Below are positions 13,370 through 24,561 of a stretch of 64,000 bases of DNA, in pieces. The notes beneath the pieces were generated by a model. The model worked only from the letters and a program-made list of their open reading frames with translations. It did not search any database and was not told the DNA's origin. A program made the translations under genes and the position numbers. The DNA is from Trichopria drosophilae (taxonomy: Eukaryota; Arthropoda; Insecta; Hymenoptera; Diapriidae). Location: contig CM059582.1 of the NCBI GenBank assembly GCA_030407085.1, positions 161,564,001-161,628,000 of the forward strand. The letters run 5' to 3'. Each line of letters begins with the position of its first letter. Position 1 is the stretch's first letter.

Positions 13370-13528
13370 AATTCCAATCAGAAAATCACGTTTTTTTTAA
13401 AACTCCCATATTATTTGAAACCGCGCGATAAGGAAACAAAAATAAAGAACATAACTTTTCGAGAATTTATAATTATTGAAATAAAATAAAACAATAATGA
13501 TAAATAAATACGAAAAAAATAAACTCAC

Positions 13529-13779
13529 CTGCGACCCTACGGTTACAGTTCCGATGGCCACATTAGCAGTTTTTGGGAGGGTCTGACAAGTCTCACTCTG
13601 TTGTTGCTTATCTTTCAGTTTAATGGAATCACCGCTCTTGAGTCCTTTGCCAGATGTAGTAGAGGTATTGTTCACGTTATCATAAATGGAGGCGCTAGAT
13701 GTCGCTGTCGTTATTTTATCACGAGCTGTCATATCTGTGTCCGTTGCACGTGTCATGGTCCTCGGTAGAGTAGATGCAG
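13529..13779 (-). CDS. EVH1-domain adaptor protein, coding exon 5
   Basis: Residues 219-302. The exon starts ASTLPRTMTRATDTD and contains SSASIYDNVNNTSTTSGK, then a Lys/Gln-rich run and TVTVGSQ. It is rich in Thr and Ser and looks intrinsically disordered. The IYDNV segment resembles a tyrosine motif that could be phosphorylated and bound by an SH2 domain; that is inference only. The acceptor is TTTCAACAG|CTGCATC (AG at 13781-13780); with the single base carried over from exon 4 it forms Ala219. The donor is GGGTCGCAG|GTGAGT (GT at 13528-13527), a consensus match, phase 0. The exon length of 251 bases fits the phases on both sides exactly. An ATG inside the exon (13756) starts the longest open frame if exon 5 is read alone, but the frame is open and spliced upstream of it. 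Confidence 0.88.
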
Positions 13780-16764
13780 CTGTTGAAACATTAAAAGATA
13801 GGAAATGTAAAAGCCGTATCGTATACCACGGAAAACTACTGTTAAGAGTGTCGTTAACCTTTAAGGGTCACCGGTATATACAACATCGACAACTTCAAAC
13901 ACGCATAAATGAAACTCGCTGCACGCGTATGGAATACAGACTGCACTTAAACAGGGTGCTTTTATGTTACACGGATATTACGTGGTACTGCATAAAATGG
14001 GTTCGATATTTTTTATAAATATGTGATATATAGTACAGGCTGCACCATGTGCACGTGTCCTCGCATTTCCGATTTACTGACCATAGCTAAAATTGCACTT
14101 TTGTATCCTATAACTGAACGTTGAACAACGTTATTTTTGAAAATTGATTACTTCAAAGTTTATTAAGTTCTTAGTTAATCTATAAAAAATATTCTATTTA
14201 TTTAGTTGTATGAAAAGAACTATTTTCAGAAATAAAAATCATTTTTATGTGAAAATACTCTTATAAGATTTTTCTCTTGATGTTAAATCCAAGTTTTGTT
14301 GCAACAATAATGGAAACATAATATTTCCTTATCAAAACGGCATAACGCAAGTATCGCTTTTTGTTACAGAACCTTGGAGATAAATCAATGGAAATACGTC
14401 GACCGTATAAAATATGTGGTAAACACATTACCACACTTTTCTAGTTTCCTCCGGTTTCATGAAAAAGAGCTTTTTATCCTGACAAGTCGTGCCACGCCCA
14501 AACTATCTGCACTATATATGTGTACATTTAGATTCGAAAGAAATCTTAGAAACTTCGAAAATAAAAGTCTCTAGTAACTGGAAATCGCTTAACGATTTAA
14601 TATAGTTATATATATATTTTGGTGAAGTGAAACGGCTACTATTAGCTGTTGGTCGTCCTTTGGCCCATTCTTCGATTTAACTTATTATAAGTTTTTGTTT
14701 ATTTTATGTTCATTGTTATTAAGGTCGATTAAATCAAAAATAAATAAAATACACCGCTGTTTTTAGTTTGTATTAGTGATCAGATAATAACATTTGATGA
14801 CATCAGATATCTAGTAGAATGTTCGAGTGACTTTCCTAAATAAAAAATGAATAGGTTATACATTGATATCTTTTGCAGCGTTTTTTTATTATTCTCTAAT
14901 TATATGTTGTTTAAGAAAAGAGCACTTTAAATGTCTCAAAATTTTTATTATCAGGTAAATGGAAGAGCTATCAAAATTCCTATTAATAATAAATCGATTG
15001 GGCGCGGATCAAACTCGGTAATGAATTCCACCATTGGAGAATTGATTACACGGTACAACAAAACATTTGCATTAGAATGGATCATATTGTTCAGACTTTT
15101 TCATACTGAATGCGTTGCTGACGGCGAAATTAACGCGCCATATGGTTACATATTGAGTAAATTGAAGTGCACTGTTATAACAACGAGATTTTGTCAGCTT
15201 ATGGTTTCTAGTTCTTTTTTTGAATGCTTCGAAACTTTGCTTCTGACATGAACGAATTAGTTACCGGCGTTAATTACGAGTTAATTTCGGAGTGACGTTG
15301 ATTTAAAAGAGCATTTTTATCTCATACCACATTTTATGCAGTAAAAGACAAAAAAAAAGAAACAAGAAGTATTGAATGGTGTGGCTTATTCATAAAAAAA
15401 CTCTGGGATACACTTTACTTAAAAGATTAATGGATGGTTCGAAAAAAAATCACGAGGGCGTCGAAAATCGATAAAATAGCAGGTTGCGGTACCCACTGCC
15501 AATCAAGACGTAATCAATCCAAAAAAATACAGATATATGAAGTATTAACGCATATGTGCTTGGGTAAAATTCAAACAATGTGAAAAGGAATATTGTCTGG
15601 ATTAGAAATTATTGATAAATAATTTGGCGGAAAAATTTTAAATTTAACTCTTCTATAAATTAGTTAAATTAAACATAAATAGAACATAAATTGTTAAGTG
15701 AATACACAATTATCATATTAAATAAAAAAGAGTATTATAATAAATTACATGTTGTAGAAAGTTATTAAATAGTAATAAATATAAAACGCAAAGGTATAAA
15801 ATAAAACTCCAATTTTAAAACGGAGTTCTAGCAAGTTTTCATATATTCCATTTTCAATTTACCATTGTAACGTTCGATTTAATTAAACTCGATGGGGATT
15901 ACAGGAAGTGATTCACAAAATTTAATTTAATTTTGCGATAAGTATAACACAGTTGCAACACGTAACAGAAACTATTTCTCAATAATTAAAAGTTTTTAAT
16001 TGAACTTGATAATAAAATAGGTTTATGACAAAAACTAAGTCATACCCAACTTAGTCTTTAAAAAAAAAAGAAAAATGATTGAATGTATAATATTACAGGC
16101 GTTATGAATATCTTTTAAATATATACAATTAAAATTCGTAAGTGTTAATTATGACCGAATAATTTGTTGACTTTAAAAAAAGTAAAATATAAACTGATTT
16201 ACATTATGTAAATGATTTTAAACTTTTAGTATAGATTTCTAATTAGCAAATCGCTACATAGAATACCATATCAGTAATAAATATTATTTTAAACATTCGA
16301 AACTTTTTGTGTCACTTTATATTTTTCTAGCACAAACAAACTATGAATACATGTTTACTTAGTTAACAAAACTTAATACATATCTTCACGATTTTGATTT
16401 CATGGCAATTGTAATTCTCTCTGACTAACATCCTACATTTCTATGCTTATAACAATAAGAACTTAAATATTTTTACCTGTTTCGTTTTGTTTAGTTGATA
16501 ATGAACCTTACTCTAGTCGGGTTTCTTATTACGATTAAATTATTTGACAACTCTTAGATCTAAACACGTATAACAACATTGACATGAAACCACATTTCCA
16601 ACTACTTTTTCTTTGTACGCAATTATAATTTTAATGCAATTATAAATATGTATCATTTGAAATGGTGAAATATATTTACTGCTGATAAGAAATACTTTAA
16701 AGCCAACAAATTATTTCAAAGGCTTATTTACAAATTATTACATCACAACACAATTTGTTACATC

Positions 16765-16765
<1 letters not shown>

Positions 16766-16798
<33 letters not shown>
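16766..16798. repeat. (CA)n microsatellite
   Basis: About 16 uninterrupted AC/CA dinucleotides within intron 4. It is likely to be length-polymorphic. Confidence 0.95.
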
Positions 16799-16799
<1 letters not shown>

Positions 16800-18910
16800 T
16801 AAATCAATTTTGAGAAAGAATATAATTGTTAAGAATTTTGGACTTTAGGTTTAGTATTATTGCAGAACGTCCATTACATATTGCTTTTGTGCTTCGACGA
16901 TTGCAAAAAATTATATATTACCTAATGCTGCTAAAAACTATGATTTGTCAGTAATTTTCTGCTAATGTATGTTGTGACGTGTGAAATAACTCGAACTTAT
17001 ATTAAAAAAATTTAAGAAGATTAAAAAATAGTTCCGTCTACATTTCAAGCAACATTAAACAGAGAAGAAAAATCAAAAGATATCAAGATTTTAAGACAAA
17101 AGTAAGTCACGTTTCAAATGTATATCGCTTAAGAGTTTTAATTCCTAACAATTATTTCTTTCAAAAAGCTCTTTTTGACTTGGCAAAAAGTGGATGAATG
17201 ATAATGAATGATTGACAATAAGTATGGTATGTTTGTCATGTTTGCGTAATTTTAAATGTTATTATAATGTATGTATGCTTACAATGGCAATAAAATTCTG
17301 GGATATACGTCATAACTGAAAAAATAGTTTTAATATTAGTATTTGGTGAAGCATAGTTGTGGTAGTATAAAAATGTAGAATATTTAATCAGATTAAAATA
17401 TTCTATAATCTGAATATTGTAGAATAGTTCCCACTCAACTGGATGTGGATGTTATTTCGCTTAGGTTTTCAGTGAAAAATTTTCTCCCATTTTCATCAAA
17501 AATCGCCTCCGAATCTGGATACTATTACAGCTGCATTCGTATAATTGAAAATAGTGGGGAAGGTATCGTTCGAAAATTAGAAAAAACGCTTTTTCCGGAG
17601 AAATAACTGCAGTTGACGTACCTGCTTTTCTCATTTCGGGATAAAAAAGATTAAAATCAAATTCACTGAATTAAGAGCCTTAACTCGCCGATAACTGACA
17701 TGTTTTCCTATTTAAAATGTATATTGAAATTACAAACTGAGAATTGAATACAAAGCAACAAAATGGCCATCATCGTATAATTTGGAAAGTCATGAATCTA
17801 CAAATTTATGCATAAGGCATATGACTAAAATGCGGTACTTCCAATTACAAGAAACTTTAAATGTTAACCTTACATTCATATACTCTAAGAAAAGGATTTC
17901 GCTTTAGTTGCTAAAATTAGAGTAACAGTTAGTGAAATTATGACTGGATACGAGCAACATTTGAAAGTAATGTGATGTATTAAAACCTTTCTTAAAGATT
18001 TTCCTACAGCGATTACTTGGTGAGATTATGCAAAATAGTTAATAAGAAAGAAAAGTACAAAACACGTCAGTCACTAATATGTGTCTGCATGAGTTTTAAC
18101 TTCAAATAGTAAAAGTCCCGGGGTTTTTAGAAAAACAATTGGCATTTTTATAAATATAGATGTTAATATAAAACCAAAAACAATGAATATTCTGAATGCT
18201 ACAGGGAAAAGGGCGGAGTTAACCTCTGATTGTATAGACTATATTTAAGTTATATGTATTAATTGTATTGTACTTAATAAACCTGCATTCGTGTTTCATA
18301 AGTTAATAAAAAACAAAACAAAAAAGTAGTAGCTAACATTCTCAACAGTTTAACTAAATGAAATTCACTTCGTAAAACAGTGCTGATATTTTGCGCTATA
18401 AAATAAACATTCTACCAGCTGGATTAAGTAATACGTTTCTCCAACTCTCTATTGTGGAATAATAACAGTGCGGTGACGGTATGGCTCTACTGACATTTCT
18501 GGATATGTGTCTTATTGTTAGAGTATTCAACCTGTTCCGTGTTTCTTTACTTTCTGAAATCGTCTTATGTCCTAAGGATGTTCTGAGTGTAGTAATATAG
18601 TGATAAAAGGAAATGCATGGACAGCTCAAATACGACTGAGAATGTTCTCAGATAGATGAGCTGTCTGGTTATTTCCATTGGACATTTAAAAGTGTGATAA
18701 GAATGTAATATTGTTAGATGTCAAGGCGTCCTTTAAAAATGGTAGTTTTATTACGTTTATTCTTTACGTCAATTATGACTGCCAAACAACTATGACATAT
18801 TAAATCACGAATGGAACCGGTTCCTTATTATTAATACTATTACTCTCCGGAAAATATTCTGCTGGAAATGTTGAAAAGTGAAACACGGATTACGAATTAC
18901 TCGTCAGAGG

Positions 18911-18950
18911 TATTCACCCTTCGGTCGAGGTGGATCCTCTCGAAGGGTGA
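18911..18950. other. Hairpin with TCACCCTTCG arms
   Basis: TCACCCTTCG and CGAAGGGTGA form a perfect 10-bp stem with a loop of about 17 bases. It marks the left edge of the GC-rich block downstream of exon 4. Confidence 0.6.
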
Positions 18951-18971
18951 CAAATCGTTATCTTAACATCG

Positions 18972-19195
18972 TTACACCCGCCACCGGTGACATTTGCTAG
19001 TGAAAAGGTCCGAGTCGAAAGCCGGCCATTGATTTAAAAAGGCTCTCGGAATTGCAAATCTAAATCCGTAATGAAATTCCATCAAACCCCTAGGAAACGG
19101 ACTCCCCGGATGGGGCGGCCGACTCGGAACCAGCCGGTTTATTATTCGACTCGAAGTGAGGATGAATAATAGAGATTGGATAATCGATAACGTAC
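18972..19195 (-). other. GC-rich open extension of exon 4 (possible retained-intron coding end)
   Basis: If the exon 4 donor at 19195-19194 is skipped, the reading frame stays open for 74 codons and ends at a stop at 18972-18974. The added peptide is Pro/Arg/Phe-rich (LVPSRPPHPGSPFPRG and later RFAIPRAFLNQWP). Base composition is far more GC-rich than the surrounding intron. It may be an alternative terminal exon, a conserved intronic element, or chance. The protein shows no recognised domain. Confidence 0.3.
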
Positions 19196-19400
19196 CACAT
19201 GCATCCCTGTATCTGAGGTCCTGCTGAATCCGCGCGTATTGCTCTGCGTTGCAGGTGCACTGGAGCTCCCTCGTCCCCCTGTTGGGTGACGCTGGAGTCG
19301 ATAAAGGCTTTCTTTGTGTTTTGATCTTCTGCTTGTTCAGCGGCTCTAATTTCAACGAGTACGATGAGGACGCCTTCCGGGGAACCTTAAAGCAAGGTGA
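19196..19400 (-). CDS. EVH1-domain adaptor protein, coding exon 4 (basic linker)
   Basis: Residues 151-218 plus one base of codon 219. It begins SPCFKVPRKASSSYSLKL, runs through a Lys/Arg-rich stretch KQKIKTQRKPLSTPASP, and ends in a Cys-containing segment ELQCTCNAEQYARIQQDL. The serines next to Arg/Lys and the STPASP run are plausible phosphorylation sites for basophilic and proline-directed kinases. The acceptor is TTCATTGCAG|TCACC (AG at 19402-19401), phase 0 after TGC. The donor is GCATGTG|GTACGT (GT at 19195-19194), phase 1. If the donor is not used the frame stays open for 74 more codons to 18972, in an unusually GC-rich part of intron 4, so an alternative C-terminus by intron retention is conceivable. 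No known domain is visible; this is a linker between EVH1 and the low-complexity tail. Confidence 0.87.
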
Positions 19401-19786
19401 CTGCAATGAAAAACGAACGCATGTCAATCTTCGCGGATGTCCCGGTGCGCTCTGCGCTCACCGAGCTTCCGATGAAAATACCATGCTCAAGATGCAGTTT
19501 TATTATCCTTCATGTAATTATTTACTTATTTATATACGTTAATAGTTTATACAGAAATATATATGAGATACCCTCGAGTCACATGAGAATTTTTGCAAAA
19601 CAGCGGTCCTGTAATGCATATTATAACACTGTCTCCTGAACTAATAAGTAGCACTATCCAATTGTGACAAGCCGATTGGACTGCGAATTGGCATAATTTT
19701 ACATATCTTTTTTTTATCGGCAAAGAAAAAGGTTTAAGGATTGCAACTGATCCCGGAATTGCTCAAAAACCCCATAAAATATATAA

Positions 19787-20508
19787 TAACACAGGACCAC
19801 AAAAAAAAGGAGGATGCCGACGGGTATACGTGGTTTGTGCCCTGGAGATGGAACCTCCCTAATTGGCATATTCGGTTAGGGTATGATGGGAGGTAAGACC
19901 CCATACCGAATTCGATGGCCCAATCATAACGGAAGGTCGAGAAAATCGCTGTAGAAGTCGTGGATTATACATAGAAAAATGCAGGAATCTAAGTAGTAAC
20001 AGTACGAACAACACGCAGTGCGGCATATTACTACTTACGTTACTGCACTTTCCATGTAGAATCCGTGACTTCTACAGCGATTTTCTCGACCTTCTGCTAT
20101 GATTGGGCCATCAAATTTGGTATGGGGTATTACCTCCCATCATACCCTAACCGAATATGCCAATTAGGAAGGTTTCATCTCCAGGGCACAAAACCACCTA
20201 TACCCGTGGGCACCCTCCTTTGTTTCGAGATCGCTTGAATCAGAAATAGCGAATTTTATAGATTTTTGTCCGCTGAAAACGATTCCGTTATTCGATTTGG
20301 CCCATCACGTCAGGATTTTAAGATAACTGATTCGAAAAATATTAAAAAATATACTTTTTGGTAATTTAAGGTTAGGATATGGAAAAAATTTGAAACAATG
20401 AGTTAACTTGGACAACTAATTTATTTTGAGCAAATAAAAATCTATAAGATCCAGTACCTCTGATTCAACTTATCTCTCCTAAAAAAGTTTGCGGTCCTGT
20501 GTAATTAA
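19787..20508. mobile_element. MITE copy A, ACACAGGACCACAAA termini, split by an insertion
   Basis: The left end TAACACAGGACCACAAA is followed at once by a foreign palindromic element (19806-20221). The sequence then resumes at TTTCGAGATCGCTTGAATCA and runs to the right end TTTGCGGTCCTGTGTAATTA. Without the insertion the copy is about 305 bp. It is closely similar, in inverse orientation, to copy B (20533-20838), sharing for example TTATTCGATTTGGCCC and AATTTAAGGTTAGG. The terminal inverted repeat is about 17 bp. Confidence 0.7.
19806..20221. mobile_element. Palindromic element inserted in MITE copy A
   Basis: A 416-bp near-perfect palindrome. The left arm starts AAAGGAGGATGCCGACGGGT and passes GGCATATTCGGTTAGGGTAT. 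The right arm ends GGGCACCCTCCTTT and carries ATACCCTAACCGAATATGCC. Each arm is about 185-200 bp, with a short spacer at roughly 20000-20025. It has no coding capacity. Arms that match this closely suggest a recent insertion. In RNA it would fold into a long hairpin. Confidence 0.75.
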
Positions 20509-20532
20509 TCACTGAAGGTAATATTAAAAAAA

Positions 20533-20838
20533 ATAACACAAGATCGCAACATTTATTTTTTTGACACAACTGGAATCAGAAGTGGGAGGAACTTACAGAT
20601 TTTTGGTTGATGAAAATAAATTAGTTGTACAAGGTAACTCATCATTTCAAATTTTTTTCATACCCTAACCTTAAATTGCCAAAAAGTATATTTTTTAACA
20701 TTTTTTTGGATCAGATATCTTAAAATCCTGACGCGACGGGCCAAATCGAATAACGGATTCGTTTTCAGCGGACAAAAATCGATAAGGTCCACTATTTCTG
20801 ATCTCGAAACAATTTTTTGTTTGTGGTCCTATGTAATA
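20533..20838. mobile_element. MITE copy B, inverted relative to copy A
   Basis: About 306 bp, with left end ATAACACAAGATCGCAAC and right end GTTTGTGGTCCTATGTAAT. Its reverse complement aligns with the uninterrupted parts of copy A along its full length. Only about 24 bp separate the two copies, so together they form a head-to-head pair with arms near 290 bp. Confidence 0.7.
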
Positions 20839-20880
20839 TACACATACATGAATGAAAACGAGTGTTTGAAGGTGTTTTTT

Positions 20881-21250
20881 GGCCGCTAATTTAAAAAATG
20901 AGGTCGTATTTACGAAATTCAAAATAGTGACCCAAAATGATAGATCAAATTTTACAAAGCTTTTTCGTTTTTCATATAAAATTATAACCCTAGAAACCTC
21001 TACATACTACTTTTTAACAAAAAAATTATTATAAAACCGCCATTTTCGATCCTCTATATTGAATATTGCAAATTTTACTTCAGAATAAAAATCAGCGACA
21101 TAAAATACTATTATAGATACCAAATATTATGTAAAAAGAAAAGCTTTCTAAAATTGGTCTGCCATTGTGGGCCCGCAATTTTGAATTTTGTACGTATGAC
21201 CTGAGATTCAAAATCAGCGAACCAAAGAAATGCTTAGACACCAAAATGTA
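20881..21250. repeat. Diverged tandem repeat, about 125-150 bp period
   Basis: Three related units begin near 20881, 21040 and 21163. They share GCCATT-type starts, TTGAATnTTG in the last two, then AAAATCAGCGA(C/A)C, and TAGA(T/C)ACCAAAnT. Divergence is high. It is probably an old satellite or part of a larger element adjoining MITE copy B. Confidence 0.45.
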
Positions 21251-23042
21251 CGGAAATGAGTTTTACTCTACATGTGCGTGCATGCTATTATATAATTCGG
21301 AGGTTTCGAGCAATTCAGGCATCAGTTTCAACCCTTAACCTTTCTTCTTTGCCGATCAAAAAATACGTATCGATTATTTTTTGGAGTTCTGAAAATTTGC
21401 CAACTTGCAGTCCAATCGGCGTGTCACACTTAGATAGTGTTACTTGTCAGGGAAATTTAGGGCAGCAACTAAGCGAGGAATGCGGGCAGTATGCAGTACA
21501 GAAAAATATAAATCATAATTTGAAATAATGAGTGGTCAGAAAATTGGTATCATTAAAAAAGTGTAAGCGAAATTTGATATTGAATACAAAATCCGTATCA
21601 AAAACGGCGCAAGATTTGTAGAGCACGAACTTTCCTAGAAAAGAGCCCTATGTTTTTTAACGCTCATTACTGAGCTGCTGCTGCCCTCATCTTCTCTCAG
21701 TATGCAAAATCATATTTGGACGATTTTTCTTATATAAAATTTAACTTTTTATATGTCTACATCCAATATCTGTTTTATATTCAAAATACGTTATTCAAAT
21801 ATGCCAAAAAATGTCATCTAAACTTTTAAAGTGGGTTTTAGTTTCTTGGAAGGTATGCAAAAATGCAGTTTTCCAAAAAATCACGTCCAAACATCTTTAA
21901 ATTTCAATTAAGTAATTTATCGCTGCATTGTGAGTTCTATAAGTGTGTACATCAAAGTAAAATCTGCGTATTGCTGATACGCAAATTTTTTGTTTAAATT
22001 ACGTTCATGTCGCAATCTAAATACCCATAAATTATCACTAGATGATTGATTCATGGATTACAATGAACCTCAAGTTTTTTTAATAATGCTTAGAATTGGC
22101 ATCGGTCGATAATTTCCCGCACTTTCTTTTAACCACTTTTGTTTAACCACACACGTTTAATCTATTTCGTCCCGGAAATCAAACACATGGACGCAATATT
22201 TTACGTTGTCACTTTTGATCCTAACATTATTTTAAAAATTTAAATCAGTCAAAATTTATAGCTTCGGGTACCCTTTCTCCAATTCTATGGTCAGGATCTA
22301 CGTGGGAGTACGTACAAACAAACGATGATTCTTGCAAAAGTTTTTCAAAAAATAAAATGGCGGGTTTAAGCTAGCTAGACTATTTGATCATGGAACGACC
22401 CAAGACTAGAAAAACTGAAATGAAAAGGTGGTGATTATGTGAAATATCTAACATCAAAATGATTAATTTGTATCATAAAATTTGTAATGTACCACCGGTA
22501 TAACTCTATCCTGTTTATCACTTACTTTTCATTGTAACGAATTGTGTTTATTATGTAAAAAACAATCATGTTTTTGTTTATTTCCTAATATGAATATAAT
22601 AGTTATTCTACAGTTACAGGAGCATATCCTATTCATTATTACTTTGCGAATATAGTTGTTAATGACTCTTCCTAAGAAAAACCTCGGTAAATTTCACGAG
22701 TTTCGAACAGCCTCAGAAAATTCTTTTCATACCCGTGAATGCACTTCACAACTCTAAACAATCGACTAAAGTCCGATGACTTTTGTCAAAGTCCTTCAGA
22801 CTTTCATCTTCGTTCTTTTACATAAAAAATCTATATTATATTTCCAGAAATACATTTAACGAAGTGGGATTTACAGAAAAGAAACAATTCGATAATATCT
22901 TAAGATGTTATTTATGTCAGTGGGGGCAAATAAAAAATAAAGTGGGTCGATAAATATTAGATAAAGCAAGCAATAATATGCTGTTCTTAAAAAAAAAGCC
23001 TTGTAGTAAAATATGGTTTGCTTAAAATGCACTCTTAAAACG

Positions 23043-23175
23043 CCCTCTTGCCGCAAGCGGAATCCTCTTGCTGCAGGTGGAAATGATCTGGTTATACGAT
23101 CAAGATGATTATTCCTCTTGCGGTAAATGGATTTCTACTTGCTTCAAGTGGATTCCGCTTACTACAATTAAGGGG
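23043..23175. repeat. Degenerate minisatellite of CTCTTGC(N)GCAAGTGGA units
   Basis: Four to five loose units: CTCTTGCCGCAAGCGGAAT, CTCTTGCTGCAGGTGGAAA, CTCTTGCGGTAAATGGATT, CTTGCTTCAAGTGGATT, and a final decayed CCGCTTACTAC. Each unit is itself a partial palindrome (CTTGCCGCAAG). Spacing is irregular. Confidence 0.55.
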
Positions 23176-24442
23176 ACTCAGGAAGACTATTTTAAGAGTG
23201 AAGTAAGGAAAGGAGAACGATTTTAATCAAAATAACAACCTTGCAAGTACGAATATCAAAATCAAGTTAAAATATACATACGAATTCAATTAATTTACGT
23301 GCCATTTATTTAAATTTTAATTAATGAAAAAAATTAGATCGCTGTTTAAACTAAATCATTCTATGATGAATATTGCATTTCGGTATTTTAAATGGGCGTT
23401 TATCATTGGCGAAAATTGATATATATATCATTTTTATTTATTTTCTGTAAAATTACTTCAGGGTTCAATATTTCGAATGTACAGTATTCCGAAAGTGCAT
23501 TAATCCGAAAATCTAAAAATCGGAAAATAGGGTAGCCGAAGGTGTAAAATTTTAAAAATAAATTATTCAGTATTGGTCGGGTATTGATTGTACACTTATT
23601 AATTTCAAATTGGAATTAATTAAAACAAATGATTGTGGTTAATGTTATGCTAAAAAGTTAATCTTGGGGACTTCAGTACTACAACTCCTTATAATTTATT
23701 ATTTTGGTTTATTAATTTTCGGGATTTTGACAGTGGCGTTAAATTATATATTTATTTGGGCGCGTGATTTATATCTTTATGAGAGCGTCCTAATTTCCGA
23801 GAACAAAACTTCATGAATTGTGTTAAATATTTTAGTTAAAATTTAGACAACATGTGCAAAAAAAATATATGATACAAGTCTAATTAACTCAATCTAATTG
23901 TACATATTTTTTACAGTTTTTCCCTCCAACTTCTCATATCCAATATATCTGTATCATATATTATTTACGATTAATTTCCATATATTGTATTTATAATTTA
24001 TTTTAATTTTAAATCAGAATATTGCGTACAGATAAAGAATAAACGTTCGAATTTCGATTTCCGTCGGATGCGGAAAAGCACATTACCCATTAAACGATAA
24101 AAGGTCGTAGGTGCGATCGATGAACGATTTCAGATGAAAGCCGACTACAAGATGACCTTAATTAACACGGGCATTTGTGATGCGGGGAATTATCGACAAG
24201 CATTACTATACTAGCAGGGATTGAAATCGAAGTAAAAATGTAACAAACACACTTGCATGAAATCCCATTGAAGGCGATAATTCCCAAGTTTACGACTCAT
24301 AAATGGCTAGAGCCGAGATCGTCAAATTTTTATAGGTCGTAAGTCGAGCTCATTGAAATTTAAAATAAATTCGGAAATGGGGTATCCTCGTTGATGTTTC
24401 TAGGGAGGGGTTTTAGAAATATAGTGCAGCAGTTTGACTTAC

Positions 24443-24561
24443 GCAACATTCTCGAAATTGTTTGGCATCGATGGGACACGTGAAGTTCAGACCCCAAGTG
24501 TCGTTTGTCATCCGGTCTTTCCAGTAGACGAAGCATTCCGATGCTTGGCCAATTCGTGTCC
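24443..24561 (-). CDS. EVH1-domain adaptor protein, coding exon 3 (second half of EVH1)
   Basis: Residues 111-150. The exon opens with GTRIGQASECFVYWKD and continues TWGLNFTCPIDAKQFRECC. This is the C-terminal half of the EVH1 fold: F121 completes the aromatic triad (compare TFHQW in Ena/VASP), WGLNF corresponds to the YGLNF strand of Ena/VASP, and the DAKQF segment is the start of the closing alpha helix. The acceptor is TCGTTGCAG|GGACACG (AG at 24563-24562); CCCG|GG keeps the frame and makes Gly111. The donor is TGTTGC|GTAAGT (GT at 24442-24441), phase 0. The whole EVH1 domain is thus built from exons 2 and 3, separated by a 7-kb intron full of repeats. EVH1 domains bind short proline-rich motifs; the actual partner cannot be told from this sequence. 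Confidence 0.9.

Larger units (their letters stand above)
7682..13528 (-). other. Intron 5 of the EVH1 gene
   Basis: A 5,847-bp AT-rich intron with consensus ends. It contains a perfect GC-rich hairpin (8028-8053), a triple 13-bp tandem repeat (8798-8831), a MITE (11774-11960) and a 718-bp TIR element (12652-13369). Small open frames at 8231-8458, 8833-9015, 9389-9610 and 10384-10572 show no recognisable protein and look like chance. Confidence 0.8.
13780..19195 (-). other. Intron 4 of the EVH1 gene
   Basis: A 5,416-bp intron. Most is AT-rich and featureless. It contains a (CA)n tract at 16766-16798 and a GC-rich block next to exon 4 (18900-19195). Short frames at 13686-14018, 14931-15251 and 18396-18629 show no family signature and are not annotated as genes. 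Confidence 0.8.
19401..24442 (-). other. Intron 3 of the EVH1 gene
   Basis: A 5,042-bp intron. The part near exon 4 holds a cluster of nested MITEs (19787-20838), then diverged tandem repeats (20881-21250) and an imperfect minisatellite (23043-23175). From 21.3 to 23.0 kb and from 23.2 to 24.4 kb I see only AT-rich sequence. The 90-codon frame at 21256-21528 has no family signature. Confidence 0.8.

Noticed and set aside
14931..15251. 106-codon plus-strand ORF in intron 4
   Set aside because: No family signature and no supporting splice or promoter signal; this length is expected by chance in 64 kb.
21256..21528. 90-codon plus-strand ORF
   Set aside because: No domain or splice context that I can recognise; it lies beside a tandem-repeat region in intron 3.
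23043..23175. CRISPR-like array of short repeats
   Set aside because: Units are degenerate, spacing is irregular, and the context is an intron of a eukaryotic gene.
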